A DNA stretch of 64,000 bases from Bradyrhizobium sp. Its GTDB lineage: Bacteria; Pseudomonadota; Alphaproteobacteria; Rhizobiales; Xanthobacteraceae. Position 1 is the first letter of the stretch, and the number at the start of each line of letters is the position of its first letter. The stretch lies in contig NZ_JAURXB010000093.1 of assembly GCF_030654605.1 (NCBI RefSeq), positions 1-64,000 on the forward strand, written 5' to 3'. Under the pieces are notes generated by a model. That model searched no databases and had not been told where the DNA came from. It saw only the letters and a program-made list of their open reading frames with translations. Of the stretch, positions 11,349-24,858 are shown piece by piece. The position numbers and the translations under genes are program-made.

Positions 11349-11948
11349 TCACACCACGAACCATCTCGGCTTGGGACCGATGTTGTGCACCGGCGTCTGT
11401 CCGATCGTTCCGCTTTGTCCCCAGCCATTGTGGACGTGGCCGCAGATCGTGATGCGGGGCTGGTGTTGAGCAATGGCGTCGCGAAGCGCCGCACTGCCGG
11501 CGTGTCGCCCGTCCTTTTGCTGATCGGCAATGCCGTACGGCGGCGAATGCGAAACCAGCACCGCCCGCGCGGGACATAGCGTGAGCAGTTGCGCGGCCTC
11601 CGCTTCGTCCAGCACCATGTTCCACGGTTCCGGATCGACCACGCCGCTGCCGAGTCCAATGCCGAAGAACGCCACCCCGTCGATCACAACCGACTGGCCG
11701 TGAAGCAGATGAGCCAGCGGCCAGTCGGCGCAGGCGGCGAACAACTCGCCGAGGTCGTCGTGGTTTCCCGGGACCAGGACGAAGGGGACCGCCATTCGCC
11801 GGAGCACGTTGAGCGTATCCCCGTGGCCCATACCACAGGAGGCGAAATCGCCGGCACCGACCACCACATCCGCGCCGCGGCTTTCATTGACGATCGCCTC
11901 GGCCTTTGCGGCATCCCGATGCAGATCGCTGAAGGCAAGGATCTTCAT
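11349..11948 (-). CDS. Metallophosphoesterase
   Basis: MKILAFSDLHRD, GAGDFAS, PGNHDD, GHVHNG motifs. Confidence 0.92.
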   Translation of the reverse strand: MKILAFSDLHRDAAKAEAIVNESRGADVVVGAGDFASCGMGHGDTLNVLRRMAVPFVLVPGNHDDLGELFAACADWPLAHLLHGQSVVIDGVAFFGIGLGSGVVDPEPWNMVLDEAEAAQLLTLCPARAVLVSHSPPYGIADQQKDGRHAGSAALRDAIAQHQPRITICGHVHNGWGQSGTIGQTPVHNIGPKPRWFVV

Positions 11949-11982
11949 TCGAACCTTCCGGCTGGGACGGCGGCAACCATGG

Positions 11983-12831
11983 TCATTTCGAGAAACGCAG
12001 CATCAGGGCTCCCAGCATCGTCAGCATCGCCGACACCAGTTTTACCAGGTTGAGGCGCTCCCTGAGGAAAAAGACTCCGATCAGCAGCGCGAACACGATG
12101 CTGGTCTCCCGCAACGCCGTGACCACGGCGATCGGCGCCTGGGTAAACGCCCACACCACCAGCGCATAGGCCACAAACGACGCGCCGCCGCCGATCGCCA
12201 TGATTTTCTTGTGGTTGCGGACCGTCTTGCGCAAGGTGCCGGGAGATGCCGTCGCGACAATCATGGAAAACGCGATGGCGTTCAGAATGGTTTCCCAGGC
12301 GTAGAACCCGACCGGGGTTCCGGCGGCGCGCGCGCCGTAGCCGTCCACCATCGAATATCCCGCCACGAAACATCCCGTGATCAGCGCCAGCATTGCACCA
12401 TGCGGATTGTGCAAACCCTGGCTGCCACGAACCAGCACCAGGCTCATGATGCCGCAGCCAATCGTGGTGATGGCGACCAGCTGCAGCGTTGTCAGCGTCT
12501 CGCGGAAGATCAGCACCGAACAGGCCGCCACGATCAGCGGCGCAGTGCCGCGGGCAATCGGATAGACTTGCGTCAGATCGGCTTGTCGATAGGCCCAGAA
12601 CAGAAACAGCTGGTAGCCGACGTGAAGCACGGCGCCGCCGATGATGTAAGGGACCGACGCCGCATCCGGCAGCGGCACGAACGGCAGCGCCAGCAGCGCA
12701 AACGGCACGTGGCCGATAACCACGGCGGTCATGCTGACCAGCTTGTCCGACGCCCCCTTCACCAGCGCGTTCCAGGTGGCGTGAAGTGCCGCGGCGAGCA
12801 AAACGATCAACAGAACATGGGTTTCAATCAT
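11983..12831 (-). CDS. EamA/DMT family transporter
   Basis: 282 aa with ~10 hydrophobic segments, ALHATWNALVKG. Confidence 0.88.
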   Translation of the reverse strand: MIETHVLLIVLLAAALHATWNALVKGASDKLVSMTAVVIGHVPFALLALPFVPLPDAASVPYIIGGAVLHVGYQLFLFWAYRQADLTQVYPIARGTAPLIVAACSVLIFRETLTTLQLVAITTIGCGIMSLVLVRGSQGLHNPHGAMLALITGCFVAGYSMVDGYGARAAGTPVGFYAWETILNAIAFSMIVATASPGTLRKTVRNHKKIMAIGGGASFVAYALVVWAFTQAPIAVVTALRETSIVFALLIGVFFLRERLNLVKLVSAMLTMLGALMLRFSK

Positions 12832-12863
12832 TGAAGTCCCCCGCCGCCATTGTCAGGCAGCCG

Positions 12864-14072
12864 CTATGTCGCAGCTGCATCCGCCGGCTTCGTTTGTCGC
12901 AGCAACCGCGCGCAGGCAAGGCCGACGGCCACCATCACAAACGCGAATACCAGCAAGGTCGGAACCTTGCCGAGATTCTCGATGCCGAATCCATAGGCGA
13001 TCGGACCGACCGTCTGCCCCATGAAAAAGAAGAACGCGTGCAGCGATAGCGCGGTGGCGCGGGCTTGCACCGAAAGCTCGCTGGCAACCACCTGCAGCGA
13101 GCCGTGAATCATGTAGAAGCCCCAGCCCATGAACAGCAGGCTGAGGGCCTGAATCTGCCAGCCCGGGCCGAATGCCACCACCGCGAGCTGCAGCCCGACC
13201 AGGGCGGCGCCCGCGATCATCATGCCCTTGACGCCGAGCCATGGCAGGAAGCGCGAAACGCTCATGGTGTAGAACAAACCACCCACGGCAAAAAATGCGA
13301 TCACGATCCCCGCGATCGACAGCCGGGTTTCGCCGAGTTCGAACAGGAATGCCGCCACGAACGGAAACAATCCGAGCACGCAGCAGCCCTCGATGAAGAC
13401 GGCGGCGTAGACGATGCGCGCGTTGGGGTTGCTGAAGATGGTGCGATAGCCCTGCCTGAGCATTGCCAGGCTGGTCTTCGGTGGCCGCGCCAGCGCCGCG
13501 CCGCGAAAACCGAGCGCCACCGCGATCGGGGCCAGGATCACCAGCACGCCAAGTACCGCCAGCACGCCGCGCCAGCCGAGGAAGTCGCCGATCAGGCCCG
13601 ACAGGGACGCGCCCAGGAGGTTGCCGGTCATGGCGCCGGCCAGCGTTCGCCCGATCGCGACCTGGCGTTTTTCCGGACCCACGAGGTCGCTGGTCAGGCT
13701 GAGCGCGACCGGAAAAACGCCGCCGGAGCCGATGCCTGCGAGAATACGCGAGGCGAACAGCATCGGAAACGACGTCGAGAACGCGCCGAGAATGTTGGCC
13801 AGTCCCAGCAGCACCAGGCAGATCACCATCAGCCGCGCCTTGCCGAACAAATCAGCGGCAGCGCCCAATACCGGCTGGATGATGGCGAAGGTGAAAGCGA
13901 ACGCCGCCGAGAATCCTGCCGCGGTGGCGATGGTGATCCCGAAATCCTCGGCAACATGCGGCAGCACGGGATCGAGCGCGCGCGCCGACAGCGCGGCGGA
14001 AAAGGTCGCCAGCGCAATGACGTAGATGACCGAGGGAATTTGCTGCGGCGCTGTTCCCTGCCCTGACGGCAT
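12864..14072 (-). CDS. MFS transporter
   Basis: [46 protein letters not shown]; 12-TM pattern. Start is within the 655-aa track ORF whose N-terminal part is out-of-frame kdsA. Confidence 0.88.
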   Translation of the reverse strand: MPSGQGTAPQQIPSVIYVIALATFSAALSARALDPVLPHVAEDFGITIATAAGFSAAFAFTFAIIQPVLGAAADLFGKARLMVICLVLLGLANILGAFSTSFPMLFASRILAGIGSGGVFPVALSLTSDLVGPEKRQVAIGRTLAGAMTGNLLGASLSGLIGDFLGWRGVLAVLGVLVILAPIAVALGFRGAALARPPKTSLAMLRQGYRTIFSNPNARIVYAAVFIEGCCVLGLFPFVAAFLFELGETRLSIAGIVIAFFAVGGLFYTMSVSRFLPWLGVKGMMIAGAALVGLQLAVVAFGPGWQIQALSLLFMGWGFYMIHGSLQVVASELSVQARATALSLHAFFFFMGQTVGPIAYGFGIENLGKVPTLLVFAFVMVAVGLACARLLRQTKPADAAAT

Positions 14073-14920
14073 CAGCGCGGCGCGCTCTTGGCCAGCGCGT
14101 CGAACGCCATCAGCGTCCGCACCAGGCCTTCGAACTCGCGCAGCGGCACCATGTTGGGACCGTCCGACGGCGCGCGGTCGGGATCGGGATGGGTTTCGAT
14201 GAAGACGCCGGCGACGCCGACCGCGACCGCAGCGCGCGCCAGCACCGGCACGAATTCGCGCTCGCCGCCCGACGAGGTGCCCTTGCCGCCCGGCTGCTGC
14301 ACCGACTGGGTGGCGTCGAAAATCACTGGCGCGCCGGTGCGCGCCAGGATCGGCAGCGCCCGCATGTCCGACACCAGCGTATTGTAGCCGAACGAGGCGC
14401 CGCGCTCGGTGACCAGCACATTGGCGTTGCCGGCGCCGGTGATCTTGGCGACCACGTTCGCCATGTCCCAGGGCGCCAGGAACTGGCCCTTCTTGACGTT
14501 GACGACCTTGCCGGTCGCCGCCGCCGCCAGCAACAGATCGGTCTGCCGGCACAGGAACGCCGGAATCTGCAACACGTCGACGGCCTGTGCGACCTCGGCA
14601 CATTGCGAGGCCTCGTGGACATCGGTGAGCACAGCCATGCCGAGCGACGAGCGGATCTCGGCAAAAATCGGCAGCGCCTGAGCAAGGCCGATGCCGCGCG
14701 GGGCCGATCCGCTGCTGCGGTTGGCCTTGTCGAACGAGGTCTTGTAGACGATGCCGATTCGCAGGCGCGCCGCGATTTCCTTCAGCGCCGAGGCGACCTC
14801 CAGCGCATGCGCGCGGCTCTCGAGCTGGCACGGGCCGGCAATGATCGAAATCGGCAGATCATTGCCGAATCTGACCGGGCCAGCCGTCACGACCGGTGCT
14901 GCAGAGTTGTTCGCGCTCAC
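14072..14920 (-). CDS. kdsA: 3-deoxy-8-phosphooctulonate (KDO-8-P) synthase
   Basis: [52 protein letters not shown] start at 14920 favoured over ATG 14959. Confidence 0.95.
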   Translation of the reverse strand: MSANNSAAPVVTAGPVRFGNDLPISIIAGPCQLESRAHALEVASALKEIAARLRIGIVYKTSFDKANRSSGSAPRGIGLAQALPIFAEIRSSLGMAVLTDVHEASQCAEVAQAVDVLQIPAFLCRQTDLLLAAAATGKVVNVKKGQFLAPWDMANVVAKITGAGNANVLVTERGASFGYNTLVSDMRALPILARTGAPVIFDATQSVQQPGGKGTSSGGEREFVPVLARAAVAVGVAGVFIETHPDPDRAPSDGPNMVPLREFEGLVRTLMAFDALAKSAPR

Positions 14921-15011
14921 GGGTTTTCCTTCGTTTCCGCGTGGACCATGCCGGTCCACGCCATCAGGATCAACCCCGTTCAGCCCCCGAATATCAGGGT
15001 TGCATCGGCGA

Positions 15012-15347
15012 CTATTTTACCGCCGAGAACGCCGTCGGCACCAGCAGCTGGCTGACGATGTTGTCGATGATCTGGCCGTCCTCCTCGCTCTTGGCGCGGC
15101 CGGCGATCCAGTCGGGATCGGTCTGAAATGCGTTCCACTTCTTTTCGCGATCCGCCAGCGAGTCCCAGGCGACGAAATAGGTCAGTTCCTGATTGGACGT
15201 GCCGATCAGCGTGGTGAAGAAGCCGGTCTGCTTGATACCGTGCTTGTCCCACAATTTCAGCGTGGTGTTTTCGAAACGCTTCAGCAGCGCCGGCAGGCGG
15301 CCCGGCAGACAGCGATAGACGCGCATTTCCATGATCATCGGCTTCAA
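15012..15347 (-). CDS. NIPSNAP family protein
   Basis: [23 protein letters not shown]...[24 protein letters not shown]. Confidence 0.85.
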   Translation of the reverse strand: MKPMIMEMRVYRCLPGRLPALLKRFENTTLKLWDKHGIKQTGFFTTLIGTSNQELTYFVAWDSLADREKKWNAFQTDPDWIAGRAKSEEDGQIIDNIVSQLLVPTAFSAVK

Positions 15348-15481
15348 TCCCTCGATTTATTGTTCTTGCGGTTCACGGGAGGCGTTGTCGCAATAAATCG
15401 CGCGGCCGTCAAAAGGACGGCAGGCGGCCTGTTCCGGCCGAACGATCACCATGGGCGAGGCGTACCTCCAATCACGGGCTC

Positions 15482-17838
<2,357 letters not shown>

Positions 17839-17952
17839 TTAAGGCTACCCACCCGATTCGCCAAAACGAATCGCAGCTCCAGGCGAAGTTTCGCTTTGGC
17901 TGTGGGTGACTTGAAATCTAGAGAAATGTCAGTGTGTTGATGGCGGTTTTGG

Positions 17953-17980
17953 ATGCAGGACGGTAGCTGCCGTCCTGCAT
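17953..17980. other. Perfect 11-bp-stem hairpin between secG and pyrG
   Basis: ATGCAGGACGG-TAGCTG-CCGTCCTGCAT; no downstream U-tract. Confidence 0.6.
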
Positions 17981-17992
17981 GGCCACCCTGCT

Positions 17993-18385
17993 TTATTGCG
18001 ACCGTGGCGCCTGCGGGCCGGACGGCGCCGACTGCTTCTGCTGCTCATCGGCCTTCTTCAGCGAATCCAGGATGCCGCCTGAGGTCGGCGGCGAAATCGG
18101 CGTCGCCGGGCCTGCCGGCTGCGTCTGCGAGGCCGGATTGGCATCGATGATCGAACTCGGCTTGCGGTCGTAGCTGGCGAGCCAGGACAACAACAGGCTG
18201 GTGATGAAGAAGCCGACCGCGAGAAACCCCGTCGTGCGCGTCAGCAAATTGGCGGTGCCGCGGCTCGACATGAAGCCGGCACCGCCGCCGACGCCGAGGC
18301 CACCGCCTTCGGATTTCTGCAGCAGCACCGCGCCGATCAACGTCGCGACGATCATGAGGTGAATGACGATAACGACAGTCTGCAT
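17993..18385 (-). CDS. secG: Preprotein translocase subunit SecG
   Basis: MQTVVIVIHLMIVATLIGAVLLQKSEGGGLGVGGGAGFMSSRG. Confidence 0.97.
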   Translation of the reverse strand: MQTVVIVIHLMIVATLIGAVLLQKSEGGGLGVGGGAGFMSSRGTANLLTRTTGFLAVGFFITSLLLSWLASYDRKPSSIIDANPASQTQPAGPATPISPPTSGGILDSLKKADEQQKQSAPSGPQAPRSQ

Positions 18386-18537
18386 CTCTACCTTCCGTCG
18401 CAAACCAAACCGGGAGCGCCGGCATCCGGCTGCTATCAGGGCTTTGCGGTGTTTGAAGTCGCGCGGGTGTTACACGATTGCAAGGGGCATTGTCACCCCC
18501 GCAGGGATTTTCATCCCACGCGCCGCCCTGCGGTTAG

Positions 18538-19296
18538 TTAGGCATAACTGCCCGCAATCGCAAGAAAGTCCGCCGCTTTCAGGCTGGCGCCGCCAATCAG
18601 CGCGCCATTGACGTTGGCGACCGCCATCAATTCCCGGGCGTTGGAGGGTTTCACCGATCCGCCGTAGAGGATTCGCATTTTCATCCCCTCCCCTTTAAAT
18701 CGGTCGATCAGGAGTTCCCTGATAAACTTATGAATTTGCTCGACATCTCCTGATGTCGGGGTGAGCCCGGTGCCGATCGCCCAGACCGGTTCATAGGCCA
18801 CCACCAGATTACCCGACGTGGCCGTGTCCGGCAGCGAGCCCGTGAGCTGGCCGCGGCAGATATCGAGGGTTTGGCCGGCATCGCGCTGAGCTTGGGTCTC
18901 GCCGATACAAACGATGGCGGTGAGGCCGGCGCGCCAGGCCGCTTCGGCCTTTTGTCGCACCAGCCCATCGCCCTCGCCGTGGTCGGCGCGCCGTTCCGAA
19001 TGACCGACAATGATGGCGCTGGCGCCGGCATCCGCCAGCATTTCGGCTGAAATGTCGCCGGTATGGGCTCCCGAGGCCTTGGGATGGCAATCCTGCGCCC
19101 CGATGGCGAGGTTTTTTGAGCCGCGCGCTTGCGCGGCGAAAGCCGCGATCAGCGTCGCCGGCGGGCAGACCAAGAGATCAGCCTTGGCGGCGACACCGGC
19201 CGCCCCCGCCAGCATGGCCTCGAATTCGGCCGTGGAAGCCGTAAGGCCATTCATTTTCCAGTTGCCGGCAATCAGCGGCCGGATGGCGTCGGTCAT
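18538..19296 (-). CDS. tpiA: Triose-phosphate isomerase
   Basis: [41 protein letters not shown]. Confidence 0.98.
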   Translation of the reverse strand: MTDAIRPLIAGNWKMNGLTASTAEFEAMLAGAAGVAAKADLLVCPPATLIAAFAAQARGSKNLAIGAQDCHPKASGAHTGDISAEMLADAGASAIIVGHSERRADHGEGDGLVRQKAEAAWRAGLTAIVCIGETQAQRDAGQTLDICRGQLTGSLPDTATSGNLVVAYEPVWAIGTGLTPTSGDVEQIHKFIRELLIDRFKGEGMKMRILYGGSVKPSNARELMAVANVNGALIGGASLKAADFLAIAGSYA

Positions 19297-19536
19297 TTCA
19301 GGGTTTCCTGCCAAATATTAATGCCGGGATGAGCTAGCAGAGCACGGCGCCCGGTTCCAGATAGCGGTTATGTGGCCGGCAAGCCACCTGCCGCTTCAAT
19401 TGGCCCTCCGCGCCAAGGTTGCGACGGCGCGGCTGCCACTTTATGATGCTTTATCAACTCGGTGACGCCCTTTTACGGAATTCGACCGAATCCCTGTGGG
19501 CGCAACCCGGTTCCCTCCTGCAAACAAGTTGGACCC

Positions 19537-21438
19537 ATGCTTCGAGGAATACGCAAAGCCTCATCAAACTGGCTCGGCAAGACCATCATGAGTATCGTCA
19601 TGGGGGTGCTGATCCTCAGCTTTGCGGTGTGGGGTATCGCCGACATCTTCAAGGGATTCGGGCAATCGACGCTGGCCAAGATCGGCCGGACCGAGATTTC
19701 GACCGAACAGTTCCGCCAGCTCTACACCGAGAAGCTGCAGCAGCTCGGCCGCCAGTTCGGCCGCCCGCTGACGATGGATCAGGCGAGGGCCTTCGGCCTC
19801 GATCGCCAGGTCCTGCAGCAAACCATCGCCGAGGCGGCGCTGGACGAAGAAGCGCGGCGGATGGGGCTCGGTCAGTCCGACGCCGAGATCATGCGCATGA
19901 TCTACAGCGATCCGAATTTCAAGGGAGTGGCCGGCAATTTCGATCCGGCCCGTTTCCAGGCCACGATCCGGCAGTTCGGTTTCACCGAACAGAAATACAT
20001 CGCCGAACAGCGGCGGGTATCGCTGCGGCGTCAGATCGCCGGCACGGTCTCCGCCGGCCTCGAACCGTCGAAAGTGCTGATCGAAGCGCTGAGCCGCTTC
20101 CAGAACGAACAGCGCACCATCGACTACGTCAAACTCGACGCCGCCCAGGCCGGAACCATCGAACCGCCGTCGCCGGAAACGCTGGCGAGCTATTTCGAGG
20201 ATCGCAAGACCCAGTTCCGCGCTCCCGAATACCGCAAGATTTCCTTTGTGGCGGTGACGCCGGAAGAAGTCGGCAAGTGGTCCGAGGTCTCCGACGAAGA
20301 CGCCAGGAAAATCTTCGAGCAGAACCGCGGCAAGCTCGGCACGCCGGAGAAGCGTCAGGTGTCGCAGATGATATTCCCGAACGCGGAGGAAGCCGCGGCG
20401 GCCCGTGGCCGCCTCGCGGGCGGAATGTCATTCGAGGACCTCGCCAAGGAGCGCGGGCTGAACCCGTCCGACGTCGACCTCGGCATGACCGCCAAGTCGG
20501 GAATCCTCGACAGCGCGGTCGCGGACGCGGCGTTCTCGCTGCCGTCAGGCGAGATAAGCCAGCCCGTGCCGGGCCGGTTCGGCGTTGCCGTGGTCAAGAT
20601 CGGCAAGATCGAGCCGGCAGTCCAACCCAGCTTTGAAAGCGTCGCCGCAAACCTGAAAAAGGACATTGCCACCGAGCGCGCGCGCGCCAAGGTCTCGGAT
20701 CTCCACAACAAGATGGAAGACGAGCGCGGCGGCGGCGCCGGCGTCATCGAAGCCGCGCAGAAGCTGGGACTTGCCCCCGTGACCATCGACGCGGTCGATC
20801 GCTCCGGCCGCCTTCTCAACGGCCAGCCGGTGACCGGCATTCCCCGCGGCCTCGACGTCGTGTCACAGGCCTTCAACAGCAATGTCGGCGTCGACAACGA
20901 TCCGATCCAGTTCAACGGCGGTTACGTCTGGTACGACGTGCTGGACGTCATCCCTTCGCGCGAACGCACCCTCGATGAGGTCAAGGACCAGGTCGAGGCG
21001 AAATGGCGCGACGACCAGATCACGACCCGGCTGCGAGCCAAGGCGACCGAGATGGTGCAAAAGCTCGACCAGGGCGGCAAGCTCGCCGACGAGGCGGTGG
21101 CGGCCGGATCGAAAGTCGAAACCGCCAAGGACGTGCGGCGCGATGCCACCCTGCCCGGGCTGCCCATCAGCGCCGTCACGGCGGCATTCCGGACTCCCAA
21201 GGATGCCGTGGGACAAAGCGCCGGCGCCGGTGCCAATGAATGGATCGTGTTCCGCGTGACCGACATCAGCGTGCCCCCGGTCGACCTCGCCTCGGACGAC
21301 ATCAAGAAACTGAAGGACACGCTTCAGCGCGGGCTGACCGACGAACAGGTCGCGCAATACGTCAGCAAGATCGAACAGACGATCGGCACCACCATCAACA
21401 AGGCCGCCTTCGCACAGGTGACGGGCGCGAATAACTAA
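19537..21438 (+). CDS. SurA N-terminal/PpiD-like membrane-anchored peptidyl-prolyl isomerase
   Basis: MLRGIRKASSNWLGKTIMSIVMGVLILSFAVWGIADIFKGFG; SurA_N and rotamase-like regions. Confidence 0.92.
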   Translation: MLRGIRKASSNWLGKTIMSIVMGVLILSFAVWGIADIFKGFGQSTLAKIGRTEISTEQFRQLYTEKLQQLGRQFGRPLTMDQARAFGLDRQVLQQTIAEAALDEEARRMGLGQSDAEIMRMIYSDPNFKGVAGNFDPARFQATIRQFGFTEQKYIAEQRRVSLRRQIAGTVSAGLEPSKVLIEALSRFQNEQRTIDYVKLDAAQAGTIEPPSPETLASYFEDRKTQFRAPEYRKISFVAVTPEEVGKWSEVSDEDARKIFEQNRGKLGTPEKRQVSQMIFPNAEEAAAARGRLAGGMSFEDLAKERGLNPSDVDLGMTAKSGILDSAVADAAFSLPSGEISQPVPGRFGVAVVKIGKIEPAVQPSFESVAANLKKDIATERARAKVSDLHNKMEDERGGGAGVIEAAQKLGLAPVTIDAVDRSGRLLNGQPVTGIPRGLDVVSQAFNSNVGVDNDPIQFNGGYVWYDVLDVIPSRERTLDEVKDQVEAKWRDDQITTRLRAKATEMVQKLDQGGKLADEAVAAGSKVETAKDVRRDATLPGLPISAVTAAFRTPKDAVGQSAGAGANEWIVFRVTDISVPPVDLASDDIKKLKDTLQRGLTDEQVAQYVSKIEQTIGTTINKAAFAQVTGANN

Positions 21439-21456
21439 CACTCCCGAAAGCACGCG

Positions 21457-22470
21457 ATGGACGACCTCAAATCTATCATCGGAAAAGTCGCGACCGGCGC
21501 GACGCTGTCGCGCGACGAGGCGGCATCCGCCTTCGACAGCATGATGTCCGGCGAGGCGACGCCCTCGCAAATGGGCGGATTGCTGATGGCGCTTCGCGTC
21601 CGCGGCGAAACCGTCGACGAGATCACCGGCGCGGTGTCGGCGATGCGCAGCAAGATGCTGCGCGTCACGGCTCCCGCCGATGCGATCGACGTCGTCGGCA
21701 CCGGCGGCGACGGCTCCGGCTCGGTCAACGTGTCGACCTGCGCGTCGTTCATCGTCGCGGGCTGCGGCGTGCCGGTGGCCAAACATGGCAATCGCGCACT
21801 GTCGTCGCGTTCCGGGGCTGCCGACGTGCTGTCCGCGCTCGGGGTCAGGATCGACATCACGCCGGAGCGGGTCGGCCGCTGCGTGGCGGAGGCCGGCATC
21901 GGCTTCATGTTCGCGCCGTCGCACCATCCCGCGATGAAGAACGTCGGCCCGACCCGCGTCGAACTGGCGACCCGCACCATCTTCAACCTGCTGGGTCCGC
22001 TGTCCAATCCGGCCGGCGTGAAGCGGCAGATGGTCGGGGTATTTTCGCGGCAATGGGTGCAGCCGCTGGCGCAGGTGCTGAAGAATCTCGGCTCCGAATC
22101 CGTCTGGGTGGTGCACGGCTCCGACGGCCTCGATGAAATCACCCTGTCCGGCCCGACCTTCGTCGCAGCGCTCGAGAACGGCAATATCCGCACCTTCGAG
22201 GTGACGCCGGAGGAAGCCGGTCTCACCCGCGTCGGCGGCGACGCCCTGAAGGGCGGCGATGCCGATGCCAACGCGATCGCGCTGCAAAGCGTGCTCGACG
22301 GCATGCCCAGTCCCTACCGGGATGTGGCGCTGCTGAACGCCGCGGCGGCGCTGGTGGTGGCCGGCCGCGCCAGGAGCCTGAAGGAAGGCGTGGCGCTCGG
22401 TACCCAGTCGATCGACAGCGGCGCGGCACTGAAGCGGCTGAAGCAATTGATCATGGTCTCCAACGGCTGA
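21457..22470 (+). CDS. trpD: Anthranilate phosphoribosyltransferase
   Basis: [38 protein letters not shown]. Confidence 0.98.
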   Translation: MDDLKSIIGKVATGATLSRDEAASAFDSMMSGEATPSQMGGLLMALRVRGETVDEITGAVSAMRSKMLRVTAPADAIDVVGTGGDGSGSVNVSTCASFIVAGCGVPVAKHGNRALSSRSGAADVLSALGVRIDITPERVGRCVAEAGIGFMFAPSHHPAMKNVGPTRVELATRTIFNLLGPLSNPAGVKRQMVGVFSRQWVQPLAQVLKNLGSESVWVVHGSDGLDEITLSGPTFVAALENGNIRTFEVTPEEAGLTRVGGDALKGGDADANAIALQSVLDGMPSPYRDVALLNAAAALVVAGRARSLKEGVALGTQSIDSGAALKRLKQLIMVSNG

Positions 22471-22487
22471 TCCCAGGGGGCTCATCG

Positions 22488-23309
<822 letters not shown>

Positions 23310-23312
23310 CGC

Positions 23313-23828
23313 ATGGCGCGCAAATCCTCCAGATCCCCCGAATCCTCCAAGCCCGGTTCTGCCCTCACCCATATCGACGCCAGGGGTGAGGCGCGGATGG
23401 TCGATGTCTCGGAAAAACCCGCGACCGAACGCGTCGCGGTGGCGGAAGGCCGCGTCGTGATGAGCGAGGCGACGCTCGCGCTGATCGTTTCGGGCAATGC
23501 CAAAAAAGGCGACGTGCTGGGCACCGCGCGCATCGCCGGCATCATGGCGGCGAAGCGTACCTCGGATCTGATCCCGCTGTGCCATCCGCTGGCGCTGTCG
23601 AAAGTCACGCTGGATATAGCCACGGACCCAAAGCTGCCCGGCTGCATCGTCCGCGCCACCGTCAAGGTCACCGGGCCGACCGGCGTCGAGATGGAGGCGT
23701 TGACCGCGGTGTCGGTCGCGTGTCTGACGATCTACGACATGATCAAGGCGGTCGAGCGCGGCGTCCGTATCGAGGGCATTCATCTCGTAGAAAAAAAGGG
23801 CGGCAAGTCCGGGCACTATCATGCCTGA
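23313..23828 (+). CDS. moaC: Cyclic pyranopterin monophosphate synthase accessory protein
   Basis: [59 protein letters not shown]. Confidence 0.97.
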   Translation: MARKSSRSPESSKPGSALTHIDARGEARMVDVSEKPATERVAVAEGRVVMSEATLALIVSGNAKKGDVLGTARIAGIMAAKRTSDLIPLCHPLALSKVTLDIATDPKLPGCIVRATVKVTGPTGVEMEALTAVSVACLTIYDMIKAVERGVRIEGIHLVEKKGGKSGHYHA

Positions 23829-23949
23829 CAATTGGCGCCTGCCTCGTTCCTGCTTCACGGTGGAGTGATCGGCGAGAACGGATGGGCGGGCCGGATTCGG
23901 GGTTATTCTTTCGGGTGCCCAGACCAGCGACCAACTCCGGAGAAACGCA

Positions 23950-24231
23950 ATGTCGACCTGCAAACTTCTCGGCGCGGTGGCCATCTTGTCGACCGCGATC
24001 GTTACGCCTGTACCGGCCCAGCCGGTGATCTACGAACCCGGCTATTGCGCCTTTTTCTATCCCAACGCGAATTGCCAGAACAACGGGCCGGGCAATCCCT
24101 ACACCGATCCCAACTACCAGCGCGGCGCCATTCAAAATGACCGGTCGTGGTCGGGCGGCGAAACCGTCGGCGTGGCCGGAAAGAAATCGCGAACCCACCG
24201 TTCCAACTCGCCCGCGACGCGCATGCAGTAG
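23950..24231 (+). CDS. Small secreted hypothetical protein
   Basis: 93 aa with signal peptide and AQP cleavage-like site. Confidence 0.6.
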   Translation: MSTCKLLGAVAILSTAIVTPVPAQPVIYEPGYCAFFYPNANCQNNGPGNPYTDPNYQRGAIQNDRSWSGGETVGVAGKKSRTHRSNSPATRMQ

Positions 24232-24260
24232 CGACAAGGCTGAAGCTTTCGCAGGCCAGG

Positions 24261-24284
24261 AAAAAGGCGGCCAACCGGGCCGCC
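24261..24284 (-). terminator. Rho-independent terminator of the Flp pilin gene
   Basis: Minus strand GGCGGCC-CGGTT-GGCCGCC-TTTTT. Confidence 0.8.
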
Positions 24285-24305
24285 GCTTCCCGATCGCGCG
24301 TGCGC

Positions 24306-24470
24306 TTACTTCAGCGAGCTGTTGATCGCCGTGAACTTGGTATTGAGCTTGGTGCCAAGGCCGTTGATGACGGCGATGATCGCGAGAGAGATGCCGGCTG
24401 CGATGAGACCGTACTCGATCGCGGTCGCGCCGGATTCGTCGGCGATAAACTTCTTCAGCATGGTTTTCAT
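24306..24470 (-). CDS. Flp family type IVb pilin (54 aa; absent from the supplied ORF track)
   Basis: MKTMLKKFIADESGATAIEYGLIAAGISLAIIAVINGLGTKLNTKFTAINSSLK; canonical GATAIEYGLIAA processing-site motif. Confidence 0.93.
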   Translation of the reverse strand: MKTMLKKFIADESGATAIEYGLIAAGISLAIIAVINGLGTKLNTKFTAINSSLK

Positions 24471-24858
24471 GGTGATGGCTTCCTGCGTTGGCCTGGGTTG
24501 GTAACTTCATCAAGCTTCGCAAGTTGCGTGCCAGAGCGGCGCCGAATGTCCTCAATGCGTTAGATGGTTAAGATTCGGTTGATCGATCGCGTGCCGGAAT
24601 CAATTTCCCATCTCATCCCTTGCTTGCCGGCAAATGATGCCGGCGGAACTCCGGCCGCCCGATCCGGTTTCCTCACCGCGTCGGTAGTACATCGAAGAAT
24701 CCCTTCGCGGCATTTCCCCGCCCGTTACTCACCGGTGGTAATCCCCCGTTAACTCAACTTCCTAACACCGTTTCCATAACGGCAACGTAATAATCATGTC
24801 CGGAGCCGGGGCATGAGAAAATGCCACTGGCGTCGAGCCATGGCAGCGATCACGAGCG

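Noticed and set aside
12864-14831. 655-aa ORF suggesting a kdsA-MFS fusion
   Set aside because: N-terminal part is an out-of-frame reading of kdsA; the MFS protein starts at 14072.
20863-22485. 540-aa minus-strand ORF opposite ppiD/trpD
   Set aside because: Spans two real genes on the opposite strand; reverse-frame composition.
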